A stretch of 64,000 nucleotides of DNA. It comes from Stenotrophomonas maltophilia. Its GTDB lineage: Bacteria; Pseudomonadota; Gammaproteobacteria; Xanthomonadales; Xanthomonadaceae. The stretch is taken from contig NZ_CP029773.1 of assembly GCF_003205835.1 (NCBI RefSeq), positions 1,582,501-1,646,500 of the forward strand, written 5' to 3'. A model generated the notes under the pieces. That model was not told where the DNA came from, made no database searches, and was given only the letters and a program-made list of their open reading frames with translations. The position numbers were made by a program, and so were the translations under genes. Shown piece by piece: positions 15,180 to 23,608 of the stretch. The first letter of the stretch is position 1; each line of letters begins with the position of its first letter.

Positions 15180-16193
15180 GTGACGGAAAACCGCCTGATG
15201 ATCCCGTTGTCGATTCTTGACCTGGCCCCGGTCTGCGAGGGCAGCGACACCACCGCTGCCTTCGCCAACATGCTGGAACTGGCCCAGCATGCCGATGCGC
15301 TGGGGTACCGCCGCTACTGGCTGGCCGAACACCACAACATGCCCGGCATCGCCAGTGCGGCCACCGCCGTGCTGATCGGTCACGTGGCAGGTGGCACAAA
15401 GCGCATCCGTGTCGGTGCCGGCGGCATCATGCTGCCCAACCATGCGCCGCTGCAGGTGGCCGAGCAGTTCGGCACGCTCGCCTCGCTGTATCCGGACCGC
15501 ATCGACCTCGGCCTGGGCCGTGCGCCGGGCACCGATCAGCCGACCGCGCGTGCACTGCGCCGCTATTTCGACAGCGCCGACCAGTTCCCGCAGGACGTGC
15601 GCGAGCTGCTGCATTACTTCGAGCCGGTACAGCCCGGGCAGGCCGTGCAGGCGGTTCCGGGTGGTGGCCTGCGGGTGCCGACATGGATCCTCGGTTCCAG
15701 CCTGTTCGGTGCGCGCATGGCTGCCTCGATGGGCCTGCCGTACGCGTTCGCCTCGCACTTCGCACCGGACGTGATGGACGAAGCGCTGGCGGTGTACCGC
15801 CGCGAATTCCGCCCCTCGGCCACGCTGAAGCAGCCGCACGCGATGCTGGCGTTGAACGTCGTCGCCAGCGACAGCGAGGCCGAATCGCGGCGCCTGTTCA
15901 CCAGCCAGCAGCAGAGTTTCGTGAACCTGCGTCGTGGCCGACCGGGCAAGATTCCGGCACCCATCGACGACATCGAGTCCTTCTGGGAGCCGCACGAAAA
16001 AGTGGGCGTGGAGCGGGCACTGGCCTGCACCGTGCTGGGGGATCCGCAGCAGGTGGCGGAAGGCATCGCCGCGTTCGTCGAGCGCCACAAGCCGGACGAA
16101 CTGATGCTCACCGCCAACCTGTATGACCACCGCGCGCGCCTGCGCTCGTTCGAACTGGCGATGCAGGCCTGGCACGCCCGCCACGCGGGCTGA
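15180..16193 (+). CDS. LLM-class flavin-dependent oxidoreductase
   Basis: The 337-residue protein belongs to the luciferase-like monooxygenase group (YhbW type), which uses reduced FMN. Typical pieces are seen: [12 protein letters not shown] near the start, [68 protein letters not shown] and [13 protein letters not shown]. The GTG at 15180 follows a GGGGGA ribosome site; an ATG at 15198 (331 residues) is the alternative. Substrate unknown. The gene stands alone. Confidence 0.85.
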   Translation: MTENRLMIPLSILDLAPVCEGSDTTAAFANMLELAQHADALGYRRYWLAEHHNMPGIASAATAVLIGHVAGGTKRIRVGAGGIMLPNHAPLQVAEQFGTLASLYPDRIDLGLGRAPGTDQPTARALRRYFDSADQFPQDVRELLHYFEPVQPGQAVQAVPGGGLRVPTWILGSSLFGARMAASMGLPYAFASHFAPDVMDEALAVYRREFRPSATLKQPHAMLALNVVASDSEAESRRLFTSQQQSFVNLRRGRPGKIPAPIDDIESFWEPHEKVGVERALACTVLGDPQQVAEGIAAFVERHKPDELMLTANLYDHRARLRSFELAMQAWHARHAG

Positions 16194-16261
16194 ACAATTG
16201 CGTCACGGCCCATTGCGGCCGAACCGCGTCTGATGGGGGCTCATATCGAAGGAGCCCCCAC

Positions 16262-16759
16262 ATGGCCGACACCCGCGCCGAACACATTGCCCAACTGGCA
16301 GAGCTGATCAAGGACGTGGAGGTGGCGATGTTCACCACCACCGGCGTTGACGGGCGACTCTACAGCCGGCCGCTGGCCACCCAGCAGGTCACCTTCGACG
16401 GTGATCTGTGGTTCGTCATCACTGCCGACAGCCCGAAGGTGGCCGAGATTGCGCTCGACCCCCGCGTCAACGTGGCCTATGCCTCACCCTCGAAGAACAC
16501 CTATGTATCGGTGGCCGGGCGCGCGCGCGTGGTTGATGATCGCGCGAAGATCGAGGAGCTGTGGTCGCCAGCGATGAAGCTGTTCTTCCCGGGTGGCAAG
16601 GACGACCCGAACCTGCGCCTGATCCAGGTGCGCGCCGACTCGGCCGAGTACTGGGATGGTCCGGGCACGCTGCTGGGCACGGCACTCAGTTTCGTGCTGT
16701 CGGCGGTGCAGGACGAGCCCGCGCCTTTGGCCGACAACGGCTTCATCGACCTTCGATGA
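16262..16759 (+). CDS. Pyridoxamine 5'-phosphate oxidase-family stress protein
   Basis: The 165-residue protein is a split-barrel flavin-binding protein of the general stress protein 26 group. Visible features are MFTTTGVDGRLYSRPLATQQ, DLWFVITADSPKVAEI, VNVAYASPSKNTYVSVAGRARVVDD and WDGPGTL. It probably binds FMN or a deazaflavin; no reaction can be assigned. A strong AGGAG ribosome site lies before the ATG. It is followed by a SMAG pair and a convergent exoD-like gene. Confidence 0.85.
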   Translation: MADTRAEHIAQLAELIKDVEVAMFTTTGVDGRLYSRPLATQQVTFDGDLWFVITADSPKVAEIALDPRVNVAYASPSKNTYVSVAGRARVVDDRAKIEELWSPAMKLFFPGGKDDPNLRLIQVRADSAEYWDGPGTLLGTALSFVLSAVQDEPAPLADNGFIDLR

Positions 16760-16778
16760 TGGCCGATGCCCGGTATTG

Positions 16779-16840
16779 GTAGTGCCGGCCGCTGGCCGGC
16801 AAACCTGGAAACGTGGCAGCCGGCCAGCGGCCGGCTGTAC
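16779..16840. repeat. SMAG palindrome pair
   Basis: GTAGTGCCGGCCGCTGGCCG at the left with an inverted partner ending CCGGCTGTAC at the right. It lies between converging genes. Confidence 0.75.
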
Positions 16841-16851
16841 CGGGTTCCGGC

Positions 16852-17511
16852 TCAGAACCAGCGCTGGAACAGCTCCATCGTATAGCCCACCAGCTGCCCC
16901 GAACTGAAACCGAAGAAGGCGATCGCCGCCAGCGCCGCGATCCAGTTGAACAGCATCAGCGCGCCATCGCGTTCCAGCAGCGCCAGCGAGAACAGCAGCA
17001 GCTGGAAGCCGAACAGGAAGTTGGTGAAGGGAATCGGCAACGACAGCAGGATGCCCAGCAGTACCAGCAGCAGGCCGCTGAAGGCGTGGGCCGGCAGCGG
17101 TGTCAGCAGCTGCGGCAGGCGCGGTTTCAGCATCTTGTCCAACCGCCGCAGCGGGCGATCGATGCGGTCCAGGAAACGGTGCATGGTGCCGCGCCTGGGG
17201 CCGCGGCGGGCAATGAAGCCAGGCAGCCAGGGCCGGCGCAGGCAGAACAGCATCTGCAGGCCGATCAGGATCACCAGCGGACCGCTGACTGCGCCGCCCA
17301 TGCCCGGGATCGGGATGAACGAGGGCAGGATCGCCACGAACAGGAACACGCCGAACGCGCTCTGCTGCAGGTTGCACAGGATCTGGCCGAGCGGCATGTG
17401 CTCGGCCGGGTCGCCGGAGGCGAACATCTCCAGCAGGGTGCGGATGCCCTCGTTGCGGTAGGCGGGGCGCTTGACGCCCGGGCCCTGGCCGGCCTCAGGC
17501 GGTGAGCTCAT
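16852..17511 (-). CDS. ExoD-family membrane protein
   Basis: The 219-residue protein fits the ExoD exopolysaccharide-synthesis family. It has an N-terminal soluble segment (IRTLLEMFASGDPAEHMPLGQIL), FLFVAILPSFIPIPGMGGAVSGPLVILIGLQM, FIARRGPRRG, and several membrane helices in the C-terminal half (LLLVLLGILLSLPIPFTNFL and others). ExoD is linked to exopolysaccharide production and stress in rhizobia; its molecular role is unknown. The start overlaps the end of the CorC-like gene by 17 bp, so the two are probably cotranslated. Confidence 0.85.
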   Translation of the reverse strand: MSSPPEAGQGPGVKRPAYRNEGIRTLLEMFASGDPAEHMPLGQILCNLQQSAFGVFLFVAILPSFIPIPGMGGAVSGPLVILIGLQMLFCLRRPWLPGFIARRGPRRGTMHRFLDRIDRPLRRLDKMLKPRLPQLLTPLPAHAFSGLLLVLLGILLSLPIPFTNFLFGFQLLLFSLALLERDGALMLFNWIAALAAIAFFGFSSGQLVGYTMELFQRWF

Positions 17512-18808
17512 CGGCCTGCTCGTCGGACAGCGTGCGCAGCAGCAGCTTGTCCACCCGCGCACCGTCCAGGTCGACCACTTCGAAGCGCCAGCCGGCCCAG
17601 TCGAAATACTCGCCGGCGTGCGGGATGCGGCCGAAGTAGTGGATGCACATGCCGGCCAGCGTGTAGTAGTCACCATCCTCGGCATCGGGCAGGTCGTTGC
17701 TGCCGATCAGTTCGCGCACGTCTTCGATCGGCAGCGAGCCGTCCACCAGCAGCGAACCGTCTTCGCGGGTCACCACCAGTGCGTCCTCGTCGGCGTTCTC
17801 CACGGCCTGCAGGCGGCCGACCACGGCACCCATCAGGTCGCTGATGGTCACCAGCCCCTGGATCTCGCCGTACTCGTCCACCACCAGCGCCATCGACTGC
17901 TGTTCCTCGCGGAAGATCTCCAGCAGCTTCATCGCATGGGTCGATTCGGAGACGTACAGCGGTTCGCGCAGGGTCTGGAACAGCGCGTTGTCACCGCGCG
18001 CCATGCGCGTGGCCAGCGATTTCAGTTCGAGCACGCCGACCACGTCCATGTCGTTGTCGCGGTACACCGGGTACCGCGAGAACTCGTGCTCGGCCATGAT
18101 GTCCAGGTTGCGCTCCAGGCCGGCCTGGGTATCCAGCCATGCGATGCGGTTGCGCGGGGTCATCAGGCTGTCCGCGGTGCGGTCGCCCAGGCGCATCACG
18201 CGGTTCATCATGTCGCGCTCGTGGGCGTCGATCACGCCGGCCTCGTGGCTCTCGGCCACCAGCATGCGGATCTCTTCTTCGGTCACCGAGGCGACTTCAT
18301 CCTTGCCCAGGCCGAACAGGCGCAGCACCAGCTGGGTGGTCTTGGACAGCAGCCAGACGAAGGGCAGGGCCAGCTTGGCCAGCCAGCTCATCGGCATCGC
18401 GACCAGGCCGGCAATGGCCTCCGAGCGGGTCAGCGCCAGGCGCTTGGGCACCAGTTCACCGAAGATCAGCGTGATGAAGGTGATCAGGCTGACCGCCAGC
18501 GCGGTACCGATGTTGCCGGCGTAGGCAAAGCCCGGCATCAGGCCCTGGATCCAGCCGGCGAAGGCTTCACCCAGTGCTTCACCACCGAGGTAGCCGGTCA
18601 GCACGCCGATCACGGTGATGCCGATCTGCACGGTGGACAGGAAGCTCTCCGGCTTCTCCGACAGCTCCAGCGCCTTGGCGGCGCGCTTGGAGGTGGCGGC
18701 CATCTGCTTCAGGCGGCTCTTGCGCGAGGTCATGACCGACATCTCGGACATGGCGAAGAAGCCGTTCAGCAGAACAAGCGCGAAGACAATCAGGATCATT
18801 TCAAACAC
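17495..18808 (-). CDS. CorC/HlyC-type CNNM transporter-associated protein
   Basis: The 437-residue protein has the full layout of the 'hemolysin' CNNM/CorC family: a DUF21 membrane domain (about 1-190, with MSVMTSRKSRLKQM and TLIFGELVPKRLALTRSE), a pair of CBS domains (about 210-335; TPRNRIAWLD, YRDNDMDVVGVL, VVDEYGEIQGLVTISD) and a C-terminal CorC_HlyC domain (VDGSLPIEDVRELIG, AGMCIHYFGRIPHAGEYF). Such proteins are linked to magnesium or cobalt efflux. Haemolysin activity should not be inferred from the family name. It is upstream of exoD. Confidence 0.9.
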   Translation of the reverse strand: MFEMILIVFALVLLNGFFAMSEMSVMTSRKSRLKQMAATSKRAAKALELSEKPESFLSTVQIGITVIGVLTGYLGGEALGEAFAGWIQGLMPGFAYAGNIGTALAVSLITFITLIFGELVPKRLALTRSEAIAGLVAMPMSWLAKLALPFVWLLSKTTQLVLRLFGLGKDEVASVTEEEIRMLVAESHEAGVIDAHERDMMNRVMRLGDRTADSLMTPRNRIAWLDTQAGLERNLDIMAEHEFSRYPVYRDNDMDVVGVLELKSLATRMARGDNALFQTLREPLYVSESTHAMKLLEIFREEQQSMALVVDEYGEIQGLVTISDLMGAVVGRLQAVENADEDALVVTREDGSLLVDGSLPIEDVRELIGSNDLPDAEDGDYYTLAGMCIHYFGRIPHAGEYFDWAGWRFEVVDLDGARVDKLLLRTLSDEQADELTA

Positions 18809-19091
18809 GGGCGTCGTCCCCGGTTGGTGGCAGGGAGGGCGGGTGCTTGCGATGGCGGCTGGCGCTCAGGAACAGGGTCCGGCGCGGCGCAGGGGGATAA
18901 GGGTCGTCGTCCATAAGGTGCGCCCGAAGGCGCGCTGGCATCTTAGCAAAGGGGCGTGGCAGGGTGGCAACCGCCTGTTCAGGTTGGGGGTTCCCAGGCC
19001 TCGAAAGGGGGCAGGGATACCCGTGATGGTCATCTAGCCGTCATAATTCCGTCTGGTGCCGTCCTTCCCGCGACGGCTGACAGGTTTCTCA

Positions 19092-19718
19092 ATGTTCTCT
19101 CTGCAGACCATTTTCGGTTCCGGCAAACAGTTCTACACCCTGCTCGATGAGGCTGCCGTCGCGGCTTCCGACGCCGCCAAGGCGCTGCATTCCATGCTGC
19201 GCGAGGCCGACCGCCAGCCCGCGCTGGACGCCTTCAAGCTGGCCCGCCTGCGCGAACGCGCGGCCTCGGACAAGATCAGCCAGGCGCTGGTGGACAGCTT
19301 CATGACCCCGATCGAGCGTGAAGACATCGAAGCGCTGGGCTCGGCGCTGTACAAGATTCCGAAGCAGGTCGAGAAGTTCGCCGATCGCTATTCGCTGGCC
19401 ACGACCCACCTGGAGCACATCGACTTCGCGCCGCGCGCGGCGATGCTGGAACAGGCTGCTGGCGTAGTGGTGGAGATGGTGGCCGACCTGCGCCACATGA
19501 ACCTGGACCGGATGACCGCGCTCAACGAGAAGCTGCGTTCGCTGGAGAACGAGGCCGACCGCCTGATGCTCGAGCTGTACCGCGACATCTACTCGGGCCG
19601 CCTGGACAACCTGCAGATGTTCCTGCTGAAGGAATTCTTCGAGATCCTGGAAAAGGCCATCGACCGCTGCCGCGAGGCCGGCGTGGTGGCGTACCAGATC
19701 GTGTTGAAGAACAGCTGA
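19092..19718 (+). CDS. DUF47 (PhoU-like) phosphate transport accessory protein
   Basis: The 208-residue all-helical protein matches the DUF47/TIGR00153 group: MFSLQTIFGSGKQFYTLLDEAA, SFMTPIEREDIEALGSALYKIPKQVEKFADRY and a closing FEILEKAIDRCREAG. These cytoplasmic proteins are PhoU relatives found next to Pit transporters and thought to control them. Only 13 bp separate it from the downstream Pit gene, so an operon is near certain. Confidence 0.92.
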   Translation: MFSLQTIFGSGKQFYTLLDEAAVAASDAAKALHSMLREADRQPALDAFKLARLRERAASDKISQALVDSFMTPIEREDIEALGSALYKIPKQVEKFADRYSLATTHLEHIDFAPRAAMLEQAAGVVVEMVADLRHMNLDRMTALNEKLRSLENEADRLMLELYRDIYSGRLDNLQMFLLKEFFEILEKAIDRCREAGVVAYQIVLKNS

Positions 19719-19731
19719 CGGACGCCGCCGC

Positions 19732-20853
19732 ATGTTGACCCTTGTCCTGGTGGTGATCCTGGCCGCGCTCGTCTTCGAGTTCATCAACGGCTTCCACGAC
19801 ACCGCCAACTCCATTGCCACCGTGGTGGCGACCAAGGTGCTCTCGCCCGGCTGGGCGGTGATGCTGGCCGCCTTCATGAACCTCATCGGCGCGTTGACCG
19901 GTACCGCGGTGGCGCTGACCATCGCCTCGGGCCTGCTCAACACCAACGTGGTCGACGTCACCCCGCAGGTGATCCTGTGCGCCCTGCTGGGCGGCATCAT
20001 CTGGAACCTGATCACCTGGTGGAAGGGCCTGCCGTCCTCGTCCTCGCACGCCCTGATCGGTGGCCTCTGCGGCGCCGGCCTGGCTGCGGCCCACAACAAC
20101 TGGGACGCGCTGATCTGGTCCGAGCGCCTGGGCAGCTGGGCGCAGAACAAGGGCCTGCTGTGGAAGGTGTTCGTGCCGATGATCACCTCGCCGATTGCCG
20201 GCTTCCTGCTCGGCATCGTGGTGATGGTGCTGCTGTGGGCGCTGATCGCCGGCCTGGCCAAGATCGGTGGTGCCATCGGCCGGCTGGCCCGCCCGCGCAT
20301 CGTCAACGCGTTCTTCGGCAAGGCGCAGATCGCCTCGGCGGCCTACATGGGCTTTGCCCACGGCCACAATGACGCGCAGAAGACCATGGGCATCATCGCC
20401 ATGACCCTGATCGGTGCCGAAGCGACCGGTGCGCTGGATGACCTGCCGTCCTGGCTGGCCTTCATGCACCCGGACGCCAGCGCCGGTGACGGCATCGCGA
20501 TGTGGATCGTGCTGACCTGTGCGGTGGTGATGGCCGCCGGTACCGCCTCGGGCGGCTGGAAGATCATCAAGACCCTGGGCCACAAGATGGTCAAGCTGCA
20601 CCCGATCCACGGCTTCGCCGCGGAGACCAGCTCGGCCACCATCCTGACCCTGGCCGCCCACTTCGGCATGCCGGTCTCGACCACGCACAGCATCTCCACC
20701 GCGATCATGGGCGTCGGCTTCGCCAAGAACCCGCGTTCGCTGAAGTTCGGCGTGATCGAACGCATCGTCTGGGCCTGGATCCTGACCATCCCGGCCGCCG
20801 GCGGCTGTGCGTACCTGATCCTCAAGTTGTTCGCCCTGTTCGGCTGGACCTGA
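19732..20853 (+). CDS. Low-affinity inorganic phosphate transporter (Pit/PHO-4)
   Basis: The 373-residue inner-membrane protein carries both copies of the PHO-4 signature: FEFINGFHDTANSIATVVATKVLSP at the N-terminus and YMGFAHGHNDAQKTMGIIAMTL in the second half. Between them lie SSSHALIGGLCGAGLA and later PVSTTHSISTAIMGVGFA, the conserved hairpin pieces. It moves phosphate as a metal complex with protons. It is cotranscribed with the DUF47 regulator, and a clear rho-independent terminator follows. Confidence 0.93.
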   Translation: MLTLVLVVILAALVFEFINGFHDTANSIATVVATKVLSPGWAVMLAAFMNLIGALTGTAVALTIASGLLNTNVVDVTPQVILCALLGGIIWNLITWWKGLPSSSSHALIGGLCGAGLAAAHNNWDALIWSERLGSWAQNKGLLWKVFVPMITSPIAGFLLGIVVMVLLWALIAGLAKIGGAIGRLARPRIVNAFFGKAQIASAAYMGFAHGHNDAQKTMGIIAMTLIGAEATGALDDLPSWLAFMHPDASAGDGIAMWIVLTCAVVMAAGTASGGWKIIKTLGHKMVKLHPIHGFAAETSSATILTLAAHFGMPVSTTHSISTAIMGVGFAKNPRSLKFGVIERIVWAWILTIPAAGGCAYLILKLFALFGWT

Positions 20854-20866
20854 TGCCAGCGGCCTT

Positions 20867-20907
20867 GGGGTCAGAGCCCTTTCCCTGCGGGAAAAGGATC
20901 TGACCCC
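20867..20907. repeat. GGGGTC-type hairpin, copy 2
   Basis: GGGGTCAGAGCCCTTTCCC with GGGAAAAGGATCTGACCCC: same end motifs as the copies at 14159, 23494, 23559 and 42350. Confidence 0.75.
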
Positions 20908-20917
20908 GACAATCGAG

Positions 20918-20947
20918 AAAGCCCGCCGGATTCCGGCGGGCTTTTTT
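20918..20947 (+). terminator. Rho-independent terminator after the Pit gene
   Basis: AAAGCCCGCCGGA-TTCCGGCGGGCTTTTTT: a strong GC stem followed by a T run, at the end of the DUF47-Pit operon. Confidence 0.9.
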
Positions 20948-20976
20948 CATGGGCAGATCGTTTTTCCGTATCCAGC

Positions 20977-21200
20977 GTGTCGACCAAGGTCGACACCCAC
21001 CAGAGCGGTGCACGACGTCGTTCCGACAGTTCGCGGAAATCTGTCGAAGGCGGGGTGGGGCCGGTTGCGGGGGTGTCTGCGGCATGGATGCCGCGGCCAA
21101 GCCCCCAGGGACGGGTTTACGGCGTCCCCCGCAACCGGCCCCACCCCGCCCAACCACGGAAAGCCCGCTTTTGCCGTTGCCGTTGATCCGGCGGGTGCCG
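20977..21200. repeat. SMAG-like palindrome and long-stem element, copy 2
   Basis: A 20-bp palindrome at 20977-20996 (GTGTCGACC...GGTCGACAC) is followed by an inverted copy of the long-stem element. Perfect 25-bp arms lie at 21049-21073 and 21126-21150, and the loop hairpin GCGGCAT/ATGCCGC is inside. On the right the CCACGGAAAGC...GCCGTTGCCGTTG flank is the reverse complement of that of copy 1. The rest of the gap up to the S10 peptidase gene shows no gene. Confidence 0.65.
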
Positions 21201-21223
21201 GGCCGCAGGCCCGGCCAAACCCC

Positions 21224-22714
21224 TCAGTTACGCTGGAACAGCGCCTGCACATCCTTCCGGAACGCTGCCTGGCTGTCCGCCCGGCTGTAGAACATGTGCC
21301 CGCCCGGGTAGCTCCGCACCTGCACCCGGTCCGGATTGCTGCCCATCGCCGGCATCTGGTCCACCGTCAGGATCGATCCCATGAACGGGCACGACAGATC
21401 ATTCCAGCCGTGCACGATCAGCACCTGCAGATGCGGATCGATCGCCACCGCCTGGCGCAGCTGGGTCACCGCGCCCTGGCGCAGCTCGCCGTTGCGGTCC
21501 CACAGCCGGTTCACGTCGTAGTTCAGCGCCTGGTAGCGTGCATCCACCTTCCAGCCGACCACGCGCGTCACGAAGTCGACCATCGCGGTGGTGGTCGGCG
21601 CAATGATGCTGTCCAGCAGCGGATCGTTGGCGCGCTGCTCCGGATCATTCGGGAACGGATCGAACGCGGTCACGTTGGAGTCGTAGCGGCTGCCCAGCGT
21701 GCCTTTGTCGCGGAACACCTCACGCAGATACGCCTGTGTCTCCAGGCGGCCACCGGCGCGGCGCACGAACTGCGGGTCCAGCCCGGTCAGCTCGGTCACC
21801 CGGCGCAGCATCGCCTCGGTCGCCTGTGGGTCACTGCGGCCCTTCATCAGCGCGGTGGCGTAGTCGCCACGGGTGTATTCCACCACCTCGCGCATCGCCG
21901 CATCGGTCAGCTTGCCCTGGCGCTCCAGGTGCGCTGCGGCGATCGACGGCAGCGTCTGCATCCAGGCCATCGGCGACACGTCTGCATTGTCTTCCAGCGT
22001 CGGGCTCAGGTAGGGCGAGACCAGCACCAGGCCGTTCAGCGCCACGCCCAGCCGGGTTTGCAGGAAGTGGGTGATGCGCGGGCCGCGGTAGCCACCGTAG
22101 CTCTCGCCGGTCAGGTACTTGCGTGACGCCATGCGCTGGTTGCGCAGCAGCCAGTCATAGATCGAGCGCGACAGGTACTCGATGTCGGCACCGGGGTTGT
22201 ACAGCCGCTCCTTCGCTTCGTCATCGCCAATGCGCGCGCGGCTGAAGCCGGTGCCGACCGGATCGATGAACACCAGGTCGGTGAAGTCCAGCCAGGTGCC
22301 CGGGTTGTCGTGCAGGGTGGCGGGCGCGGACGCGCTGTCACCCTCGGAGCCGAAGGTCACCACCTTGGGCCCGATCGCGCCCATGTTGAGGTAGACCGAC
22401 GACGCCCCGGGGCCGCCATTGAGCGCAAAGGTCACCGGCCGGTCCTTGCCCGGCATCGTGTAGGCAGTGAACACCACATCCGCGATCACCTTGCCCTTCT
22501 CGTCACGCACCGGCAGCGTACCAACGGTGGCGGTGTAGTCGAGGGTACGGCCGGCCAGGCGCATGCTCTGGCGAGCCGACGCATCAGCGGGCAGCGCAGG
22601 CGCTTCAGTCTTGTCGTCGTTCGGATCGTGTTTGGCGTCGGGCGCGGCCAGCACGCTGGCAGGGGCGATGAGCAGGCCAACGCAGAGCGCGGCAGTGTGC
22701 AGCAGGAACTTCAT
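21224..22714 (-). CDS. Secreted S10-family serine carboxypeptidase
   Basis: The 496-residue protein has an N-terminal signal peptide (cleavage likely after VLA, near residue 23) and the S10 alpha/beta-hydrolase pattern: LNGGPGASSVYLNMGAIGP (98-116), FIDPVGTGFSRA, the nucleophile Ser205 in TGESYGGYRGPR, an Asp region at GWNDLSCPF and the His in YPGGHMFY near the end. It should cut C-terminal residues from peptides in the periplasm or outside. The start at 22714 is chosen because it begins the signal peptide. Confidence 0.9.
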   Translation of the reverse strand: MKFLLHTAALCVGLLIAPASVLAAPDAKHDPNDDKTEAPALPADASARQSMRLAGRTLDYTATVGTLPVRDEKGKVIADVVFTAYTMPGKDRPVTFALNGGPGASSVYLNMGAIGPKVVTFGSEGDSASAPATLHDNPGTWLDFTDLVFIDPVGTGFSRARIGDDEAKERLYNPGADIEYLSRSIYDWLLRNQRMASRKYLTGESYGGYRGPRITHFLQTRLGVALNGLVLVSPYLSPTLEDNADVSPMAWMQTLPSIAAAHLERQGKLTDAAMREVVEYTRGDYATALMKGRSDPQATEAMLRRVTELTGLDPQFVRRAGGRLETQAYLREVFRDKGTLGSRYDSNVTAFDPFPNDPEQRANDPLLDSIIAPTTTAMVDFVTRVVGWKVDARYQALNYDVNRLWDRNGELRQGAVTQLRQAVAIDPHLQVLIVHGWNDLSCPFMGSILTVDQMPAMGSNPDRVQVRSYPGGHMFYSRADSQAAFRKDVQALFQRN

Positions 22715-22748
22715 GGCACCGTATCGGCAGCGGAAGGGGATTCCGATG

Positions 22749-23408
22749 CTAGGCCGGTGGCGGGCCATGCCGTATGTGTCCAAAGGCATGGCCGCGGACG
22801 GCGCTTGCTACTGCCAGAGCTGGCAAGCGGCAGGAGGGCGCCGGCCTCGGCGATCGGGTCGGCCGCAGGCCATACCAGCGGCCGATCGCGATTCGCGGCT
22901 GGTGCGCCAGCGCTGGCGCAGCACGCCCTCGCGGTGGAAGCCGAGGCGGTCGAGCACGCGTGCCGACGGCACATTGCGTGGATCGATCTCGCCTGATCCG
23001 ATGCACGGCGGAGGCGCGAACAGTGGCGCATCTGGCCAGGGCTCGTGGTGTAGCCATGCCCTGACGATCGGGTGCAAGCAGGTAGCCGATCTCGGCGCGT
23101 GAGGCGTCTCGATCGATCGCGAATACCACGCAGATGCCCAGCAGCGGACCCTCCAGCGATTCGCGCACGGCCAGCTTCAGCTGGGTGCCGATGGCGTGGG
23201 CGGCAAGGTCGTCGTCGATCTGTTCGCGGGCTTCGGCCGGTCGTGTCCAGGCCGGGTGGTTCCACCAGCGCATCACGTCCGGGTTGGATTGCAGCGTGAA
23301 CAGCGCAGCGGCGTCGTCACGGCGGATCGGGCTCAGGACCAGGCGCGCGCTGTGCAGCGGCAGGCCGGGGAACAGCAGCGAGTGGCTGGCCAATACGGTG
23401 GTCCACAC
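22749..23408 (-). pseudogene. GNAT acetyltransferase, frameshifted
   Basis: Translation in one frame gives a good GNAT start (LHSARLVLSPIRRDDAAALF, then GICVVFAIDRDASRAEIGYLLAPDRQGMA). The conserved C-terminal motif GEIDPRNVPSARVLDRLGF appears only in another frame, around 22900-22990. The first frame seems to resume at about 22880 (IGRWYGLRPTR). At least two compensating shifts are therefore needed, and the conserved block would be lost from any single product. It is most likely a decayed RimJ/RimL-type acetyltransferase; a sequencing error is the other option. Confidence 0.65.
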
Positions 23409-23493
23409 GGATGGACGCGCATTATGGCGCCACCGGGTTTGCCGATGGGGTCGTAATGCCTGTAGAGCCGATGCCCGGCTGCCGTGAATGGCC

Positions 23494-23599
23494 GGGGTCG
23501 GATCCCTTTCCGCAGGAAAGGGCTCTGACCCCACTGCCGACCGTCTTGCCGCGTGCCTGGGGTCAGAGCCGTTCCCCGCTGGGAAACGGATCCGACCCC
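23494..23599. repeat. Two tandem GGGGTC-type hairpins, copies 3 and 4
   Basis: Copy 3 spans 23494-23532 (GGGGTCGGATCCCTTTCC/GGAAAGGGCTCTGACCCC). Copy 4 spans 23559-23599 (GGGGTCAGAGCCGTTCCC/GGGAAACGGATCCGACCCC). They lie just past the parE stop and in opposite arm polarity. Confidence 0.75.
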
Positions 23600-23608
23600 G
23601 GTCAGGGA

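Noticed and set aside
17495-18808. Haemolysin
   Set aside because: The family name is historical. The domains (DUF21, CBS, CorC_HlyC) point to ion transport or its control.
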